A stretch of DNA of 64,000 nt, from contig CAWGJL010000038.1 of the NCBI GenBank assembly GCA_963822765.1, positions 1 to 64,000 of the forward strand, written 5' to 3'. The position numbers were made by a program, and so were the translations under genes. The notes under the pieces are model-generated. The model was not told the origin of the DNA and did no database searches. It saw only the letters and a list, made by a program, of their open reading frames with translations. Shown here piece by piece: positions 8,065 through 18,240 of the stretch (the stretch's first letter is position 1; each line of letters begins with the position of its first letter). This DNA is from Palsa-504 sp963822765 (GTDB lineage Bacteria > Actinomycetota > Actinomycetes > Streptosporangiales > Streptosporangiaceae).

Positions 8065-8166
8065 TGGGAGCGCTACGTGTCACGGACCGCTGAGGCGAGC
8101 GGGAGCAGTCTGGCCCACTCGTGACCCCGAGGTCGGTTGCGGACGATCCGCAGGACCCGACAAGAG

Positions 8167-8209
8167 GGTGGCCTGGGCTCGGAGCGGGGCCTGGCCACCC
8201 CGAGCCCAG
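8167..8209. repeat. two overlapping alternative hairpins
   Basis: GGTGGCC (8167-8173) can pair with GGCCACC (8193-8199). CTGGGCTCGG (8173-8182) can pair with CCGAGCCCAG (8200-8209). The arms interleave, so as RNA the two helices would compete. Confidence 0.6.
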
Positions 8210-8409
8210 ACGCGAAAGGGCGAGAACCCTCAGCCCTGTCATTGATGATCATGCCGCAGGAACCTTAACTTACGCTAGGACACAGCTGTGAACCCGCCTC
8301 GACTCGTGAGAATCGCGGGCGCCACGGCGGCCCGGCGAGCGCATGGCACAAAGGCACAAGCGCGGGCGCAAGGCACCAAGAACGCCAAGACGCGGGCGCG
8401 AGCGGTGAG

Positions 8410-8895
8410 CTATGCGCTGGCAGGCGGCTGATCCGCGCCCGCCTGCGGGACCGGTGGCCACGTGGCGAGCTGGTCGGTTACCGGGCCGGGAAGCTCGCCG
8501 GGATTCCAGCCGGCTAGCTCGGTGGCCACGTCCCGGACCGGATCCGGCGCGTGACGTCCGTAGCTGACCGGCGCGCCGAGCAGCGCCGAGCGGGCGTGCT
8601 CCCCGGTGCCCTCCGGCGGCAGTTCGGCCCGCCGTCCCTGCTGCTGCGGAATCTGCACCCGCTGGACGCATTCATCGCGGTCGAGGAACTCCGCGAGGTA
8701 TTCAGCCTCGTCAGCGTCGATTCCGATGACGACCCTGGGTTCACCCCATGGCTCTTTGAGCGAGTAGCCTACGTAGCTGACTACCGGCTGCCCGGGCGCG
8801 ACCGCGAGTCCATGCAGTGCACGCCATTGTTCCCATGCCGATTCCAGGCGCGTCGCGGCGCGCTGAGCACGTGCGACCAGTTCTGGATCACGCAT
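8410..8895 (-). CDS. hypothetical protein near bldC
   Basis: A 161-residue protein I do not recognise. The ATG at 8895 is supported by a strong site (GGGGAGGG, about 8 nt upstream). It starts MRDPELVARAQRAATRLE, a helical region, followed by a beta-rich segment (PVVSYVGYSLKEPWGEPRVV) and an acidic stretch GIDADEAEYLAEFLDRDEC. The C-terminus is proline- and alanine-rich and probably disordered. There is no signal peptide or membrane segment. Codon use matches the host. It lies downstream of bldC on the same strand, 166 bases away, and may be cotranscribed. Confidence 0.7.
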   Translation of the reverse strand: MRDPELVARAQRAATRLESAWEQWRALHGLAVAPGQPVVSYVGYSLKEPWGEPRVVIGIDADEAEYLAEFLDRDECVQRVQIPQQQGRRAELPPEGTGEHARSALLGAPVSYGRHAPDPVRDVATELAGWNPGELPGPVTDQLATWPPVPQAGADQPPASA

Positions 8896-9061
8896 CGTGC
8901 GACCCTCCCCTGAGAGCGGACCGGCCCCGGAAGCATGCCTTGCAGTTCTGCCCTGTCGGGCCAGACTGTCGATGTGACACGCCCCTCGGGGCCGACCCCC
9001 CATTCCATTGATCGAGTGCTGCCGCATCCACGGGGCGTCTGCCTCGTGAAGACGGCAGAGG

Positions 9062-9265
9062 TCACTCGGAGCGCTGCTGCGGAATACCCGCGAGCAGTGC
9101 ACGAACCTCAGTCTCCCGGTAGCGCCGGTGTCCCCCCAGCGTGCGGATTGAGGTCAGTTTTCCGGCCTTCGCCCACCGTGTGACGGTCTTGGGGTCGACA
9201 CGAAACATCGTGGCGACCTCCGCGGGTGTCAACAGCGGCTCGGCCTCTGGTGTACGAGCGGACAT
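9062..9265 (-). CDS. bldC: BldC, MerR-like developmental regulator
   Basis: A 67-residue single-domain DNA-binding protein with the MerR-type winged helix: LLTPAEVATMFRVDPKTVTRWAKAGKL, then SIRTLGGHRRYRETEVRALL. In Streptomyces BldC is 68 residues, binds DNA by head-to-tail oligomerisation on direct repeats, and holds back sporulation. The ATG at 9265 has AGGAGGAG 11 bases upstream, and a longer in-frame start is not needed. The neighbourhood (a conserved unknown gene, then vdh) is that of Streptomyces bldC, from memory. The upstream region carries a palindrome near a TACACT hexamer, given separately. Confidence 0.96.
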   Translation of the reverse strand: MSARTPEAEPLLTPAEVATMFRVDPKTVTRWAKAGKLTSIRTLGGHRRYRETEVRALLAGIPQQRSE

Positions 9266-9456
9266 GTGTGTGGCCTCTCCTCCTGGACCAGTGTTGCGAT
9301 CCTGCATCTCTTGTGTGCCTGGTGCTCCGTGGGGAGCCTGTCGGGGATGTCCTATATGGCCGACAGGGACCATATTGCCATCACCAGCCGTGACGCGTCG
9401 ACCACCAGGCGCAAAGTTTTCGTACCGGGATGCCCAGTTGCTCCGCCGAACGTTGT

Positions 9457-9473
9457 CACTCACGGTGAGTGTA
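9457..9473 (-). promoter_or_regulatory. palindrome overlapping a -10-like hexamer upstream of bldC
   Basis: CACTCAC, one base, GTGAGTG (9457-9471) is a perfect 7-bp inverted repeat. On the minus strand the hexamer TACACT (9473 to 9468) overlaps it, so a bound protein would cover the -10 and start site. No good -35 is seen at 17 bases. Confidence 0.45.
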
Positions 9474-9546
9474 GCGATACTTATAGTCGCATCGCGCCGG
9501 TTTCGGAAATAGTGCCCGGGAAGTATGCGCCAGGCGGGCCCGGTAC

Positions 9547-10440
9547 TCAGTTCGCCATCTCGTATTCCGCGAACGCACGCCACCGGTTCTGCGCGCGTTT
9601 GTACATCGCTACGGCGAGCTCGCGCTCGCCCTTGGTTACCCCGTCAATGGCCGCCGCGATCTCAGCGGCCGACTGATCATTGCTCAGCGCATCGTCGCTG
9701 AGCAGTTGAACCAGACCTCCGTAGTCCAGTTCGACCAGCGAGTACGGGTGGAATTCCGCCAGCCAGCGGCCCACCTCCCCTAGTTCGGTCTCGGCCCGGA
9801 CCGGATCCCATACCGCGCCGGCGAAGCCGGGCGGCAGGCTGCGCAGCGCCGCCAGGCTGCGGGCCACGCGCCGCCGGGCCCGGGACATCAGTGTGGTGTA
9901 CAGCAGCGCCCGGGTCGCGGACGCCGTTTGCGGACCGGCCGGGCGCTTCGCGCCCGGGCCGAGGGCCAGCCACCGCTCGGCCGCGGCGAACGGGACGAAC
10001 CAGGCCAGCGGTACGGTCCAGACGCTGGCCAGGATGTGCAGCCTGGCCAGCGGGCCCGGCAGGCCTTCCTCGGTCAGCCGGGCCAGGTCGGTTATCGTGT
10101 CGTGGTCGTCGCGGGCCGGGACCACGCCCGGCAGCGCCAGGCCCGCGGTCGAGAGCATCCGGCCGTAGGACAGCAGGCAGCGCAGCCTGGTCTGCCACGG
10201 GCAGACATAGGTGACGCCGTCCGCGCGCCGGATGTAGGCGTGCTCGCTCTCCTGGTCGGGCACCACGATCTGGGGGGCCGAGATGGCCCGCTGCAGGGCC
10301 TCGGCGTGCTCGACGGCGAGCGAGTCGCGCCGCCTCGGCCGGGCCGCCGAAGCCGCGTAGGACGCCCACCTGGAACGCTCCGGCTCGTGGAACGCCGCCA
10401 CCGGCTCGTAGATCCGGAGATACGCGGCGTAAGTTATCAC
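9547..10440 (-). CDS. conserved actinobacterial protein of unknown function (bldC-vdh neighbour)
   Basis: A 297-residue protein starting at a GTG (10440): MITYAAYLRIYEPVAAFHEP. It is rich in Trp, Arg and Ala, with a possible hydrophobic helix at LASVWTVPLAWFVPF, several Arg-rich helices (MSRARRRVARSLAALRSLP) and a C-terminus ending KRAQNRWRAFAEYEMAN. From memory, S. coelicolor has an unknown gene in the same place between vdh and bldC, so the order is conserved. No catalytic motif is recognised. It is divergent from the dehydrogenase gene, sharing a 206-base promoter region. Confidence 0.78.
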   Translation of the reverse strand: MITYAAYLRIYEPVAAFHEPERSRWASYAASAARPRRRDSLAVEHAEALQRAISAPQIVVPDQESEHAYIRRADGVTYVCPWQTRLRCLLSYGRMLSTAGLALPGVVPARDDHDTITDLARLTEEGLPGPLARLHILASVWTVPLAWFVPFAAAERWLALGPGAKRPAGPQTASATRALLYTTLMSRARRRVARSLAALRSLPPGFAGAVWDPVRAETELGEVGRWLAEFHPYSLVELDYGGLVQLLSDDALSNDQSAAEIAAAIDGVTKGERELAVAMYKRAQNRWRAFAEYEMAN

Positions 10441-10646
10441 TGTCGTATCGTGACATACCAGAACGCCGCAAAGACGGTACTCAAGGTAACGAGATCATCA
10501 ATACTGTGAGTTACCGATCAGTACGGAAAGCAGCCGGCGGCCGGTCCAGCAACCTGCCATCGGACGACCGGCCGCCGCGCGCAATACGCTGGTTTCCTAT
10601 CCCGGTTCAACGAGGACCCGGGACGGGGATGAGGAGAGTCGCTACC

Positions 10647-11759
10647 GTGACCAACGTGTTCGCGACGTCCCACAGGGACAACGGCTCCGCCGGAGAGGCG
10701 GGCCATGAGCAGGTCGTCTTCTGCCAGGACACCCCTACCGGGCTCAGGGCGATCATCGGCATCTACTCCACCACGCTCGGCCCCGCGCTGGGCGGGACCC
10801 GCTTCTACCCGTACGCCAGCGAGGGCGACGCCCTGACCGACGTGCTGCGGCTGTCCAGGGCCATGGCGTACAAGAACGCGGTGGCCGGCCTGGACCACGG
10901 CGGCGGGAAAGCCGTCATCATCGGCGACCCCGCCCGGGTCAAGACCGAGGCCCTGCTGCGCGCCTACGGCCGCTTCGTCGAGTCCCTCGGCGGCCGCTAC
11001 ATCACCGCGTGTGACGTGGGCACGCGCAGCGAGGACATGGACATCATCGCCCGGGAAAGCCGGCACGTGATCGGCCGCACGACGGCCCACGGCGGCGCCG
11101 GGGACTCCTCGGTGCTGACTGCCCTCGGGGTCCTGTTCGGCATGCAGGCGGCGGCCGAGCATGCCTGGGGCAGCCCTGCTCTGCGCGGCCGGACCGTGGG
11201 CGTCGAAGGCGTCGGCAAGGTGGGCCACCGGCTGGTCGATCACCTGGTGGAGGCCGAGGCCCGCGTGGTGATCTGCGACGTCAGCACCGAGGCGACCGAG
11301 GCCGTCCGGAGCCGCCACCCCGAGGTCCAGGTCGTGCCCGGCATCGACGCGCTGCTGGCCGCGGGCCTGGACGTCCTGGCCCCGTGCGCGCTGGGCGGCA
11401 CGCTGACCGAGCAGGTGGCCAGCGGGCTGACCGCGCGCATCGTATGCGGCGCGGCCAATAACCAGCTCGCCCATCACGGCGTGGAGAAACTGCTCGCCGA
11501 CCGGGGCGTGATCTACGCGCCGGACTACGTGGTCAACGCGGGCGGTGTCATCCAGGTGGCCGATGAACTGGGCGGGTTCAGCTTCGATCGCGCCCGCGCC
11601 GCCACCGAGCAGATCTTCGCCACCACCGCGAAGGTACTGTCCATCGCGGACTCCGACGGAGTGTCGCCGTCGGTGGCCGCGGATCGTCTCGCCGAGCGCC
11701 GAATGTCCGATGTCGGGCGGCTCCGCGGAATCTGGCTCGGCACGATGGGATCAGCGTAG
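10647..11759 (+). CDS. vdh: Glu/Leu/Phe/Val dehydrogenase (valine dehydrogenase type)
   Basis: A 370-residue amino-acid dehydrogenase that oxidatively deaminates a branched-chain amino acid to the 2-oxo acid with NAD+. The catalytic Lys region is AYKNAVAGLDHGGGKAVI, the Rossmann motif is GVEGVGKVG, and CGAANNQLA and VVNAGGVIQVADE are standard. The length matches Streptomyces VDH (about 364). The GTG at 10647 is chosen because GAGGAG lies 10 bases upstream; an ATG at 10629 is possible but precedes that site. The product feeds the 2-oxo acid dehydrogenase encoded 7 kb away. Leucine or phenylalanine specificity cannot be excluded. Confidence 0.92.
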   Translation: MTNVFATSHRDNGSAGEAGHEQVVFCQDTPTGLRAIIGIYSTTLGPALGGTRFYPYASEGDALTDVLRLSRAMAYKNAVAGLDHGGGKAVIIGDPARVKTEALLRAYGRFVESLGGRYITACDVGTRSEDMDIIARESRHVIGRTTAHGGAGDSSVLTALGVLFGMQAAAEHAWGSPALRGRTVGVEGVGKVGHRLVDHLVEAEARVVICDVSTEATEAVRSRHPEVQVVPGIDALLAAGLDVLAPCALGGTLTEQVASGLTARIVCGAANNQLAHHGVEKLLADRGVIYAPDYVVNAGGVIQVADELGGFSFDRARAATEQIFATTAKVLSIADSDGVSPSVAADRLAERRMSDVGRLRGIWLGTMGSA

Positions 11760-11936
11760 GCATCAGAGGCACAAAGCGGGTACGGTTGTACCTGTACGGA
11801 TGCTGGTGAACGGCGCGCTCCCCGCTGCGGGGTGGCGGCGGTCTCGTATGACGCACTAAGTCATATGCCGGACTAAGCCAGCTAGGCGGAGATCATGGGG
11901 CCTGACTGGCTCCGGACGTTCGAGGGGGTCGAGCCA

Positions 11937-12152
11937 ATGGGGCGCGGCCGAGCCAAGGCCAAGCAGGTTAAGGTCGCCCGTCAGCTCAAGTACAAGAGCG
12001 ACGACACGGACCTCGACCGGTTGCGTGCGGAGTTCGGCGTCGGCGCGGACTCCGGCAACGGTAATTCCGCCGGGGAATACGACGACGACGAAGAGGACCC
12101 AGGGTCCGACTCCGAGGACGCCTGGAAAGACGCCGACGCGTGGCCGCGGTAG
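11937..12152 (+). CDS. DUF3073 small basic/acidic protein
   Basis: A 71-residue protein starting MGRGRAKAKQVKVARQLKYK, the invariant DUF3073 beginning. It then has an acidic tail rich in Asp and Glu (YDDDEEDPGSDSEDAW). The family is actinobacterial and of unknown function; the basic head suggests nucleic-acid or ribosome contact. In Streptomyces a DUF3073 gene also lies between vdh and the pur genes. It converges on purF with a gap of 7 bases. Confidence 0.93.
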   Translation: MGRGRAKAKQVKVARQLKYKSDDTDLDRLRAEFGVGADSGNGNSAGEYDDDEEDPGSDSEDAWKDADAWPR

Positions 12153-12159
12153 CACCCGG

Positions 12160-13725
12160 CTAGGAACCGACGCCCAGGCCGTCGAGTACGTGCTTGCCCC
12201 GGTCGTCCTCGGCGACCGGGATCGGGTACTGCCCGTCGAAACAGGCCCGGCACAGCCGGCTGGCCGGCAGTTCGCTGGCCTCGGTCAGTCCCTCTAGCGA
12301 CACGTAGCCCAGCGAGTCGGCGCCGATCGAGGCGCAGATCTGTTCGGGGGACAGGTGACCCGCGATGAGTTCGGCGCGGGTCGCGAAGTCGATTCCGTAA
12401 AAGCAGGGCCAGGTCACCGGCGGGGACGCGACGCGCACGTGCACCTGGGCGGCGCCCGCCTCCCGGAGCATGGTCACCAGCGCACGCTGGGTGGTCCCGC
12501 GGACGATCGAGTCGTCCACCACGACCAGCCGGCGGCCCGCGATGGCGTCCCGGAGCGGGTTCAGCTTCAGCTTGATCCCCCGCTCCCTGATCGTCTGGCT
12601 GGGCTGGATGAAGGTCCGGCCGACGTAGGGGTTCTTGACCAGCCCCTGGCCGAACGGGATGCCGCTGGCCTCGGCGAAGCCGATCGCGGCCGGCGTGCCC
12701 GACTCGGGGACAGGGATGACCAGGTCGGCGTCCGCGGGATGCTCGGCCGCGAGCCGGCGCCCCACCGCGACCCGGGTGGCGTGCACTCCCCGGCCGGAGA
12801 TGGTGGTGTCCGGACGGGCCAGGTAGACGTACTCGAACAGGCAGCCGCTCGGCTCCGGCGGGGCGAACGTCCGGGACCGCACCCCGCGCCCGTTGATGCA
12901 GACCAGCTCGCCGGGCGCGATCTCGCGCACGAACGTCGCGCCCACGATGTCCAGCGCGGCGGTCTCGCTGGCCACCACCCAGCCGCCCTTCAGGCGGCCC
13001 AGCACCAGCGGCCGGAAGCCGTGCGGGTCCCGGGCCGCGTACAGCGTCTGCTCGTCCATGAAGACCAGTGAGTACGCGCCCTTGGCCAGCGGCAGGACCG
13101 CCGCGGCGGCGGCCTCGACGCCAACCGGACCGCCGGCCGGGCCGCCAGCCGGACCGCCAGCCGGACCGCCAGCCGGACGGCCAGGCGCGGCGGCCGAAGA
13201 CCCCGCCGAAGCCGCGGCCCCGGGCGGCACGCGGCCGCTGACGAACAGCGCGGTGAGCACGTCGGTGTCGGAGGTCGCGGCGATCCCGCCGCTGCCCTGG
13301 CCGGTCTCGGCCAGCAGCGCGGCCAGCTCGCGGGTGTTGATCAGGTTCCCGTTGTGCCCGAGCGCCAGGCTGGTTTCCGGCGTCGAGCGGAACGTCGGCT
13401 GCGCGTTGGCCCACACCGAGGCGCCGGTGGTGGAGTAGCGGCAGTGCCCGACCGCGATGTGCCCGCGCAGCGCGGTCAGGGCGGGTTCGTCGAAGACCTG
13501 GGCGACCAGGCCCATCTCCTTGTGCACCACGATGCGGCTGCCGTCGCTGACCGCGATGCCCGCCGATTCCTGCCCGCGGTGCTGCAGCGCGTACAGGCCG
13601 TAGTAGGCGAGCTTCGCGACATCTTCACCCGGCGCCCAGACACCGAACACGCCGCAGGCCTCTCGTGGCGGCGGGTCCTCGGGAACAAGCTCATCCGCCA
13701 GACCGCCGTCGGGGGGTGTCACCAC
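12160..13725 (-). CDS. purF: amidophosphoribosyltransferase
   Basis: A 521-residue PurF, catalysing the first committed step of purine synthesis (PRPP plus glutamine to phosphoribosylamine). After a short propeptide-like head, EACGVFG supplies the N-terminal-nucleophile Cys. The glutaminase domain shows CRYSTTG and LGHNGNL, and the PRPP loop is RLVVVDDSIVRGTT near residue 390. Cysteines in SRLCRACFDG near the C-terminus may bind the Fe-S cluster seen in such enzymes. Unusually, an insertion of GGPA repeats follows LFVSGRVPP near residue 170. The start is a GTG at 13725. It leads into a pur cluster on the same strand. Confidence 0.97.
   Translation of the reverse strand: MVTPPDGGLADELVPEDPPPREACGVFGVWAPGEDVAKLAYYGLYALQHRGQESAGIAVSDGSRIVVHKEMGLVAQVFDEPALTALRGHIAVGHCRYSTTGASVWANAQPTFRSTPETSLALGHNGNLINTRELAALLAETGQGSGGIAATSDTDVLTALFVSGRVPPGAAASAGSSAAAPGRPAGGPAGGPAGGPAGGPVGVEAAAAAVLPLAKGAYSLVFMDEQTLYAARDPHGFRPLVLGRLKGGWVVASETAALDIVGATFVREIAPGELVCINGRGVRSRTFAPPEPSGCLFEYVYLARPDTTISGRGVHATRVAVGRRLAAEHPADADLVIPVPESGTPAAIGFAEASGIPFGQGLVKNPYVGRTFIQPSQTIRERGIKLKLNPLRDAIAGRRLVVVDDSIVRGTTQRALVTMLREAGAAQVHVRVASPPVTWPCFYGIDFATRAELIAGHLSPEQICASIGADSLGYVSLEGLTEASELPASRLCRACFDGQYPIPVAEDDRGKHVLDGLGVGS
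13122..13180 (-). repeat. 12-bp tandem repeats inside purF
   Basis: About four to five copies of a 12-base unit (CCGGACCGCCAG and close variants on the plus strand) encode consecutive GGPA tetrapeptides in the glutaminase domain of PurF. The unit is a multiple of three, so copy-number change keeps the frame. Confidence 0.75.
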
Positions 13726-13750
13726 GTCAGTCTAGTCAACGATTCAACAA

Positions 13751-13828
13751 GTGGCAGGTAGGCGGCCAGGTCCGCGCCGGGACACTAGTCAGCGAGCGGC
13801 AGGTAGGCAGAAAGGTCCGCGCGGGGGC
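13751..13828. repeat. 45-bp offset direct repeat at the end of the SCP-like gene
   Basis: 13751-13781 and 13796-13826 match at about 26 of 31 positions. The offset of 45 bases is fifteen codons and is in frame, so the sequence just after the SCP gene stop codes for a second copy of its C-terminal tail (ADLAAYLPL after ADLSAYLPL). Confidence 0.7.
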
Positions 13829-14153
13829 CGCTGGCGTGGAGGGCGGCCGAGCCGACCGCGTCGGCCCAGCCGAGCCGGCCGGTGGCCAGCCGGACCCAGG
13901 TGAGCGGGTCGGTCTCCACCACGTTGGGCGGCGTGCCCCGGGTGTGCACCGGGCCGGCCAGGCACTGGACGGCCGCGACCGGCGGGATCCGCACCTCCAG
14001 CACGCGGCCGGGGTGGCGGGTGGCGAGCAGCGCCAGCAGGTACCGGGCCGCGTCGCGCAGCTCGGCCGGCTCCGGCGCGTCGTCGCCGTCCAGGGCCCGC
14101 AGCACCGAGGCGACCAGCTGCGGTCCTCGCGGGTCCGGGCGTCGGGCGGGCAT
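13785..14153 (-). CDS. sterol carrier (SCP2-like) family protein
   Basis: A 122-residue protein of the small actinobacterial sterol-carrier family encoded with purine genes. Family-like features are RHPGRVLEVRIPPVAAVQCL, the HTRGTPPNVVETDPLTWVRLATGRLGW motif and a C-terminus ADLSAYLPL. Its true ligand and role are unknown. It lies 15 bases after purL and 59 bases before purF, so it is probably cotranscribed with them. The gene ends at a TAG followed in frame by a duplicate of its last 15 codons. Confidence 0.85.
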   Translation of the reverse strand: MPARRPDPRGPQLVASVLRALDGDDAPEPAELRDAARYLLALLATRHPGRVLEVRIPPVAAVQCLAGPVHTRGTPPNVVETDPLTWVRLATGRLGWADAVGSAALHASGPRADLSAYLPLAD

Positions 14154-14168
14154 GCCAGCAACCGGGGG

Positions 14169-16417
<2,249 letters not shown>

Positions 16418-16421
<4 letters not shown>

Positions 16422-17086
16422 GCCGACGCCAGCGCGACCACGGAGGTAAAGAAGGCGAGCCCGTCGCCGGACGGCCCGGTCAGCGGGTCGACCGCGTGCT
16501 CGGGGTGCGGCATCAGGCCGACCACGTTGCCCTCGGCGTTGCACACGCCCGCGATGGCGCCGGCCGACCCGTTGGGATTCGCGTCGGCGTACCTGATCAC
16601 CACCTGGCCGGCCGCCTCGAGCGAAGCGAGCGTGTCCGGATCGGCGGCGTAGCAGCCCTCCCCGCTCTTCAGCGGGACGACGATCTCCTGGCCGCCGGGG
16701 AAAGCCCGCGTCCAGGCCGTCGCCGCGTTCTCGACCCGCAGCCGCAGGTCCCTGGTGACGAAGCGCAGCCCGGCGTTGCGGGTCAGCGCGCCCGGCAGCA
16801 GGTGCGCCTCGCACAGGATCTGGAAGCCGTTGCAGATGCCGAGCACCGGCAGGCCCGAACGCGCCGCCGGGACCAGTTCGCTCAGCACCGGGGCGAACCG
16901 GGCGATCGCGCCGCAGCGCAGGTAGTCGCCGTAGGAGAACCCGCCGGGCAAGATCACCGCGTCGACGCCGCGCAGGTCCCGGTCGGCGTGCCACAGCGCG
17001 ACCGGCTCCGCCCCGGCGAGCCGGACGGCCCGCGCGGCGTCACGGTCATCCAGCGACCCCGGGAAAGTGATGACCCCTATCCGCAC
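16418..17086 (-). CDS. purQ: phosphoribosylformylglycinamidine synthase, glutaminase subunit
   Basis: A 222-residue class I glutamine amidotransferase that delivers ammonia to PurL. The nucleophile Cys is in LGICNGFQIL near residue 86, and the His-x-Glu pair is in MPHPEHAVDP near 196. The oxyanion strand PGGFSYGDYLRCGA is present. GTG start at 17086. It overlaps purL by 4 bases. Unlike the usual purSQL order, an ATPase gene and about 220 bases separate it from purS. Confidence 0.97.
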
Positions 17087-17109
17087 GCAGGCAGCCTACC
17101 GGGGTAAAG

Positions 17110-17595
17110 CTAGCTGGCCGCCCGGTACTGCCGCAGCGGAGCGTCCTGGGACCACCGGATGTGCTTGCGCAGGGTGACTACCGTGCCGCGCTCCGGGCTG
17201 CTGTCCAGGGTCACGTCGTCCACGCAGGCCTGCATGACCGCCAGGCCCCGGCCCGATTCGGGCAGCTGGGCGACCGGGATCTCCCGCTCGGCCGGCCGCC
17301 TGCGCCACCTCGTCCTGCGCAGCGCGGTGCCGACGCCCTCGTCGGCCACCTCGACCTGGCAGCCGACCGCGCCCAGGCTGGTGACCACCGTATACTGCCG
17401 GACCTCCCGGCCGCCGTGCTGCAGGACGTTGGTGCAGGCCTCGGTGGCCGCGAGCAGGAGGTCGTACACGGATTCCTCGTCCACGCCCAGCCCGCGCAGG
17501 GTATCCCCGAGCACCCGGCGCATCACCGGCACGCTCAGCGTCTCGCACCGGAACATCAGGCAGAACTTCACATCAGGAACCGATTTCACGCGCAT
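17110..17595 (-). CDS. RsbW-like serine kinase / anti-sigma HATPase
   Basis: A 161-residue HATPase_c_2 protein of the type that acts as anti-sigma factor or serine kinase. Visible are the N-box helix LLLAATEACTNVLQHGG near residue 50, the G1-like VEVADEGVGT near 83 and the G2-like PESGRGLAVMQACVDDV near 115, then SPERGTVVTLRKHI. The ATG at 17595 follows a possible TTG. It is close to purQ (23 bases) on the same strand, between purS and purQ, an unusual site. No anti-anti-sigma (STAS) or sigma gene is adjacent, so its partner is unknown. Such orphan ATPases are numerous in actinomycetes. Confidence 0.82.
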   Translation of the reverse strand: MRVKSVPDVKFCLMFRCETLSVPVMRRVLGDTLRGLGVDEESVYDLLLAATEACTNVLQHGGREVRQYTVVTSLGAVGCQVEVADEGVGTALRRTRWRRRPAEREIPVAQLPESGRGLAVMQACVDDVTLDSSPERGTVVTLRKHIRWSQDAPLRQYRAAS

Positions 17596-17755
17596 CAACT
17601 AACCCCGTACCCACCGTCATCTCGTAACTCGGCTTCACATCTCGAGTGATTCCCCGTTAGCGCGGCCGAAACCAGGACTGCGCGCCCGCGGGTTATTACG
17701 TTCGGATGAACGGCAGGTCAGGGCGACAGGCTGTGACCGCGGTCACAGCGCGCGG

Positions 17756-17817
17756 TCACGGCAGGGGCAGCACCACGGTGAAGGTCGTCGCCTTGCCGAT
17801 CCCGGCCGCGGGCCCGG
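17756..17817 (-). pseudogene. possible remnant of a histidine-kinase-like ATPase C-terminus
   Basis: Directly after the purS stop the minus strand reads GIGKATTFTVVLPLP and a stop. This closely resembles the last strand of sensor kinases, commonly GKGTTFTVxLPL. No start or preceding kinase sequence exists. It may be the tail left after a deletion between purS and the ATPase gene. The call rests on about 15 residues. Confidence 0.4.
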
Positions 17818-18060
17818 TCAGCCCGCGTGCAGGGTGAAGTCCTCGATGACCGGATTGGACAGCAGATCCCGGGCCAGCTCGGCGACCGCGGCCATCGCGT
17901 CCTGGTCGGCCGGCCCGTCGAGCTCCACCTCGAACCGCTTTCCCTGCCGGACCCCGAGCACCTGCCCGAACCCCAGGCGCCGGCACGCGCCCGCGATGGC
18001 CTCTCCCTGCGGGTCATGAATCTCCGGCTTGAGCATTACTTCCACGATCATGCGGGCCAC
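17818..18060 (-). CDS. purS: phosphoribosylformylglycinamidine synthase subunit PurS
   Basis: An 80-residue PurS, the small structural subunit that bridges PurL and PurQ. It reads VARMIVEVMLKPEIHDPQG, then RLGFGQVLGVRQGKRFEVEL, the conserved PurS core. The GTG at 18060 is preferred because AGGAGGG lies just upstream and family members begin MARV; an ATG at 18051 is the alternative. It is divergent from the 2-oxo acid dehydrogenase operon with a 180-base shared upstream region, and heads the purS, ATPase, purQ, purL, SCP, purF series. Confidence 0.94.
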   Translation of the reverse strand: MARMIVEVMLKPEIHDPQGEAIAGACRRLGFGQVLGVRQGKRFEVELDGPADQDAMAAVAELARDLLSNPVIEDFTLHAG

Positions 18061-18240
18061 GTTCCCTCCTAGGCGATCAGGGCATATATCGTCTGCTGAG
18101 GAGCATCGTGCTGACCGCGGACGCGTGCGCCCCACCGGGCACGCAGCGTACGCGACAGCTCCGTGACAGATGTGTCCGGGAACCCTAGCCCATCTGGCCG
18201 GCGCTGGTGATCCCAGTCCCGGTCTGGAAAGGAGTGGCAC

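Larger units (their letters stand above)
8000..8409. other. gene-poor gap with strong inverted repeats
   Basis: About 410 bases between tRNA-Lys and a minus-strand gene. No protein-like frame is seen. It holds a 13-bp inverted repeat (8015-8064) and a pair of overlapping, mutually exclusive hairpins (8167-8209), listed separately. The sequence could be a small RNA, a transcript end or a mobile-element scar. Confidence 0.5.

Noticed and set aside
8167..8209. A pseudoknot formed by both helices together
   Set aside because: The loops joining the helices would be zero bases long across a 9-bp helix, which is sterically unlikely. Alternative hairpins are more plausible.
10441..10646. GGTAAC/GTTACC repeat (10485-10515) as a regulator site for vdh
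   Set aside because: The arms are only 6 bp and no promoter elements are placed around it. Too weak to list as a feature.
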